A DNA stretch of 7,621 nucleotides from Pseudomonadota bacterium (GTDB lineage Bacteria > Pseudomonadota > Gammaproteobacteria > GRL18): assembly GCA_030632745.1 (NCBI GenBank), contig DAOVUE010000059.1, positions 1 to 7,621 of the forward strand. Direction: 5' to 3'. A program made the translations under genes and the position numbers. The notes below the pieces were generated by a model. It did no database searches and was not told where the DNA came from. It worked only from the letters and a program-made list of their open reading frames with translations. Below, piece after piece: positions 5,345 through 7,621 of the stretch. Each line of letters begins with the position of its first letter. Position 1 is the stretch's first letter.

Positions 5345-6847
5345 ATGCAGATAACTATTCCGGATTTTTCACAGGCAAAAATATTAGTCGTTGGTGATTT
5401 GATGCTGGACCGCTACTGGCATGGACCGACTTCACGTATATCACCTGAGGCACCCGTTCCCGTGGTTAAAATTGAAGAATCTGAGGAACGTGCGGGGGGA
5501 GCAGGTAACGTCGCTCTTAATATTGCTGCACTTAATGGTAAGCCGACACTGGTCGGCCTGACCGGTCAGGATGAGAATGCCGACACATTAAAAAATCGTC
5601 TGAATCATCAGGGGGTAAATTGTCAGTTTGTTGAATTAGCTGACTGTACCACGATTACTAAGTTACGCATTTTGAGTCGCCACCAGCAATTAATCCGTCT
5701 GGATTTTGAGGATGGTTTTCATGCTGAAAGTGGTGATCATTTATTACAGGCTTATAAAGCTCAGTTAGCTGACTATGAGGTGGTATTATTTTCGGACTAT
5801 CAAAAGGGCACTTTAGATAAATTACCCGAATTAATTGACCTGGCTAAACAACAGGGGAAAACCATTATTATTGATCCCAAGGGCAGTGATTTTTCTATTT
5901 ATCGTGGAGCGACCTTATTAACTCCAAATCTGTCTGAATTGGAAGCTATTGTCGGAGCATGTGATACGGATGAATTACTGGTTGAGAAAGCTGAAAAATT
6001 ACGTCAGCAACTCGATCTTGATGCTTTATTGATTACCCGTAGTGAAAAAGGTATGACTTTGCTTCAGGCAGAGAAAGCTGCAGTGCATCTTCCCACTCGT
6101 GCCAGAGAAGTTTTTGATGTGACGGGAGCGGGAGATACAGTTATTGCGACTTTAACCGCTGCGGTTGCAGTGGGAATGGAGCTGATTGATGCCGTTAAAC
6201 TGGCTAATCTGGCGGCCAGTGTGGTGGTTGGAAAGGTAGGTACTGCCACGGTAACGGTCCATGAATTGCGTTCTGCTATGCGTCAGTTAAGCGATGTGGA
6301 GCAGGGAATTGTTGCTGAAGAACGTTTAATTACATTGGTCAACGATGCTAAGAATCATGGTGAAAAAGTCATTATGACCAATGGCTGTTTTGATATCCTG
6401 CATGCGGGACATGTGACCTATCTGGAGCAGGCAAAAAGTTTAGGAGATCGGCTGGTGGTGGCCGTTAATGATGATGCCTCGGTAAAACGCATTAAAGGGC
6501 CTGAACGTCCGGTCAATACTATGCAGCGTCGCATGCAGGTGTTAGCCGGTTTGAGTTGTGTGGACTGGGTTGTGCCCTTTTTTGAAGATACACCGACTCG
6601 TCTGATATGCGATGTGTCTCCTTCCGCTCTGGTTAAAGGGGGGGACAATAATCCCGATGATATTCCCGGAGGCCAATGTGTTAGACAACAGGGTGGTGAA
6701 GTTCTGGTGATGGAATATGTGGATAATTGTTCTACGACGGGATTGATTCGCTCTATTCGTTCTGCTGATGGCTCTGTCGAAAATAAAGCTGAAGGCAGTA
6801 TTGAAAACAAAGCTGAAGGCTCTGTTAAAAATAAAAAACAACAGTGA
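5345..6847 (+). CDS. hldE: Bifunctional heptose 7-phosphate kinase / heptose 1-phosphate adenylyltransferase HldE
   Basis: HldE makes ADP-D-glycero-beta-D-manno-heptose precursor for the LPS inner core in the cytoplasm: the N-terminal domain phosphorylates heptose 7-phosphate at C1, and the C-terminal domain adenylylates heptose 1-phosphate. From this start it has 500 residues (E. coli has 477). The PfkB/ribokinase domain shows GDLMLDRYWHGPTSRISPE (17-35), AGGAGNVALN (50-59) and DVTGAGDT (258-265) with catalytic Asp264. The nucleotidyltransferase domain shows MTNGCFDILHAGH (344-356) with the HxGH motif, then LVKGGD and the ending CSTTGLIRSI. Both halves look functional. The excess length is a C-terminal tail (about 474-500) built of three eight-residue repeats. 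An in-frame ATG at 5264 would add 27 residues with no family counterpart; MQITIPDF matches the usual N-terminus, so I chose 5345, though its ribosome site (ACAGG, three bases away) is weak. Confidence 0.93.
   Translation: MQITIPDFSQAKILVVGDLMLDRYWHGPTSRISPEAPVPVVKIEESEERAGGAGNVALNIAALNGKPTLVGLTGQDENADTLKNRLNHQGVNCQFVELADCTTITKLRILSRHQQLIRLDFEDGFHAESGDHLLQAYKAQLADYEVVLFSDYQKGTLDKLPELIDLAKQQGKTIIIDPKGSDFSIYRGATLLTPNLSELEAIVGACDTDELLVEKAEKLRQQLDLDALLITRSEKGMTLLQAEKAAVHLPTRAREVFDVTGAGDTVIATLTAAVAVGMELIDAVKLANLAASVVVGKVGTATVTVHELRSAMRQLSDVEQGIVAEERLITLVNDAKNHGEKVIMTNGCFDILHAGHVTYLEQAKSLGDRLVVAVNDDASVKRIKGPERPVNTMQRRMQVLAGLSCVDWVVPFFEDTPTRLICDVSPSALVKGGDNNPDDIPGGQCVRQQGGEVLVMEYVDNCSTTGLIRSIRSADGSVENKAEGSIENKAEGSVKNKKQQ
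6770..6841 (+). repeat. Three 24-base tandem repeats in the 3' end of hldE
   Basis: Three in-frame units start at 6770, 6794 and 6818, encoding GSVENKAE, GSIENKAE and GSVKNKKQ. The first two are close copies; the third has drifted to A-rich sequence. They lie after the conserved end of HldE and produce a charged, probably disordered tail. Confidence 0.8.
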
Positions 6848-6854
6848 GTCTCTG

Positions 6855-7621
6855 ATGTCTGCAGTAATGCCTGAGAATAAAGATAAGCCGGATGATATGA
6901 CTGTTATCAATAAGGAGAATAAAGTTGATATTGCTATTATTGGCGGCGGCATTGCGGGTTTATGGACTTTAGCAAGATTGTGCAGAGCAGGTTATCAGGC
7001 CATACTGCTGGAAGCTGAGTCATTGGGCTGTGTGCAGAGCGGGGCTTCTCAGGGTATTATTCACGGTGGAACTAAATATGCTCTTACCGGAAAGTTAACT
7101 CATTCAGCACAATCCATTGTGCAAATGCCGCAGCGCTGGAAAGATTGTCTGGATGGAATTGGTGAAGTGGATTTGAGTCAGGCAAAAAAATTATCTGCGC
7201 ATCAATATCTCTGGTCAAATAAAAGTCTGGCCGCTAAATTAACCGGTTTTTTTGCCAGCAAAGTAATGACTAGCCGGATGCAGCATTTATCAGCTAAAGA
7301 TTATGTCGAACCTTTTAATCAATCTGGCTTTAAGGGTGAACTTTATCAATTAGATGAATCTGTACTGGATATTCAAAGTGTGATGGACTCTATTCGAGTG
7401 CAGTACTCAAATAGTATTTTTCAGGCACAGATTGAAAAAATAACTGATGTATCAGACAATGGTGATGAAAAAGGTGATGAAAAAGGTGATGAAAAATCGA
7501 CTAATTGTTATCAGCTGCACTCATCGCAGAAACTCAATATTCAGGCTCAATGTGTTATCTTAACGGCGGGTGCCGGTAATGAAAAATTACTGGCCAGTCT
7601 GAATGTCAATCCTGCAAAGAC
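6855..7621 (+). CDS. FAD-dependent oxidoreductase, DAO/GlpA-like fold (partial, runs off the window)
   Basis: The frame is open from the ATG at 6855 to the window edge (255 codons), so the C-terminus is missing. VDIAIIGGGIAGLWTLARL, with the GxGxxG dinucleotide motif at 30-35 and the ribose-binding acid at Glu53 (LLEAE), marks an FAD-binding Rossmann domain. SGASQGIIHGGTKYAL (62-77) resembles the flavin-proximal segment of D-amino-acid oxidase and glycerol-3-phosphate dehydrogenase relatives. A second typical motif, VILTAGAGNE, occurs near residue 240. The substrate cannot be assigned. The gene begins seven bases after the hldE stop, so cotranscription is likely. About 24 charged residues precede the Rossmann strand; in-frame ATGs at 6867 and 6897 are alternatives, and none has a strong ribosome site. 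A GDEK repeat interrupts the middle of the protein. Confidence 0.8.
   Translation, partial: MSAVMPENKDKPDDMTVINKENKVDIAIIGGGIAGLWTLARLCRAGYQAILLEAESLGCVQSGASQGIIHGGTKYALTGKLTHSAQSIVQMPQRWKDCLDGIGEVDLSQAKKLSAHQYLWSNKSLAAKLTGFFASKVMTSRMQHLSAKDYVEPFNQSGFKGELYQLDESVLDIQSVMDSIRVQYSNSIFQAQIEKITDVSDNGDEKGDEKGDEKSTNCYQLHSSQKLNIQAQCVILTAGAGNEKLLASLNVNPAK
7461..7496 (+). repeat. Three perfect 12-base tandem repeats (GDEK)3
   Basis: GGTGATGAAAAA occurs three times head to tail without a mismatch, encoding GDEKGDEKGDEK inside the FAD oxidoreductase. Perfect identity suggests recent expansion, probably in a surface loop, and copy number may vary between strains. Confidence 0.85.

Noticed and set aside
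6912..6927. A perfect AAGGAG Shine-Dalgarno-like sequence near the Rossmann strand of the oxidoreductase, suggesting a later start.
   Set aside because: No ATG or GTG follows in frame at a suitable distance; the only TTG nearby (6925) is out of frame. It is best explained by the codons for Asn-Lys-Glu-Asn-Lys.
6418..6952. Long open frames on the minus strand opposite hldE and its junction.
   Set aside because: They lie opposite well-conserved HldE motifs, have no family features and reflect the codon pattern of the plus-strand gene.
1..7621. A mobile element, CRISPR array or defence system as the hidden novelty.
   Set aside because: No transposase, integrase, terminal inverted repeats with target duplications, spaced direct repeats or defence domains were seen. 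All genes but the partial oxidoreductase fit an envelope or acyl-lipid role.

Overview
The window reads as a lipopolysaccharide (LPS) / lipid A locus from a Gram-negative bacterium, most likely a gammaproteobacterium. The basis is MsbA, an LpxL/HtrB-type acyltransferase, an InaA/WaaP-type kinase and the fused two-domain HldE. The DNA is moderately AT-rich by eye. I cannot name the genus. No tRNA, rRNA, CRISPR array, insertion sequence or phage gene was seen, and coding sequence fills almost the whole window.

Layout from left to right. (1) msbA (64-1821, +) encodes the inner-membrane lipid A-core flippase. (2) After a 93- to 126-base gap with a good -10 box comes a two-gene unit, an acyl carrier protein (about 1948-2223, +) and a FabF-like 3-oxoacyl-ACP synthase (2249-3457, +). 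(3) Converging on it, and overlapping it by 4 bases, is a minus-strand pair. The distal gene is a lipid A late acyltransferase of the LpxL family (3454-4341, -). The proximal gene is an InaA/WaaP-like kinase (4328-5110, -, GTG start). Their reading frames overlap by 14 bases. (4) A divergent control region (5111-5344) carries a well-formed sigma70-type promoter for the minus-strand pair, embedded in a perfect 8-8-8 dyad, and a candidate extended -10 promoter for the rightward genes. (5) hldE (5345-6847, +) encodes the bifunctional ADP-heptose enzyme and ends in a repeat-encoded charged tail. (6) Seven bases later starts an FAD-dependent oxidoreductase of the DAO/GlpA fold (6855 to beyond the window end, +).

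How the genes may work together. HldE makes the ADP-L-glycero-D-manno-heptose precursor used for inner core, the acyltransferase completes lipid A, the kinase-like protein probably acts on core sugar or lipid A, and MsbA flips the finished molecule. The less ordinary part is the private ACP and condensing enzyme beside a lipid A acyltransferase. This suggests a dedicated supply of a particular acyl chain for lipid A, analogous in logic to the AcpXL/FabF/LpxXL system of rhizobia. That link is an inference from proximity. Other points of interest are a kinase whose catalytic-loop aspartate position is not Asp, unusual residues beside the condensing enzyme's second catalytic histidine, and in-frame short tandem repeats in both hldE and its downstream neighbour.
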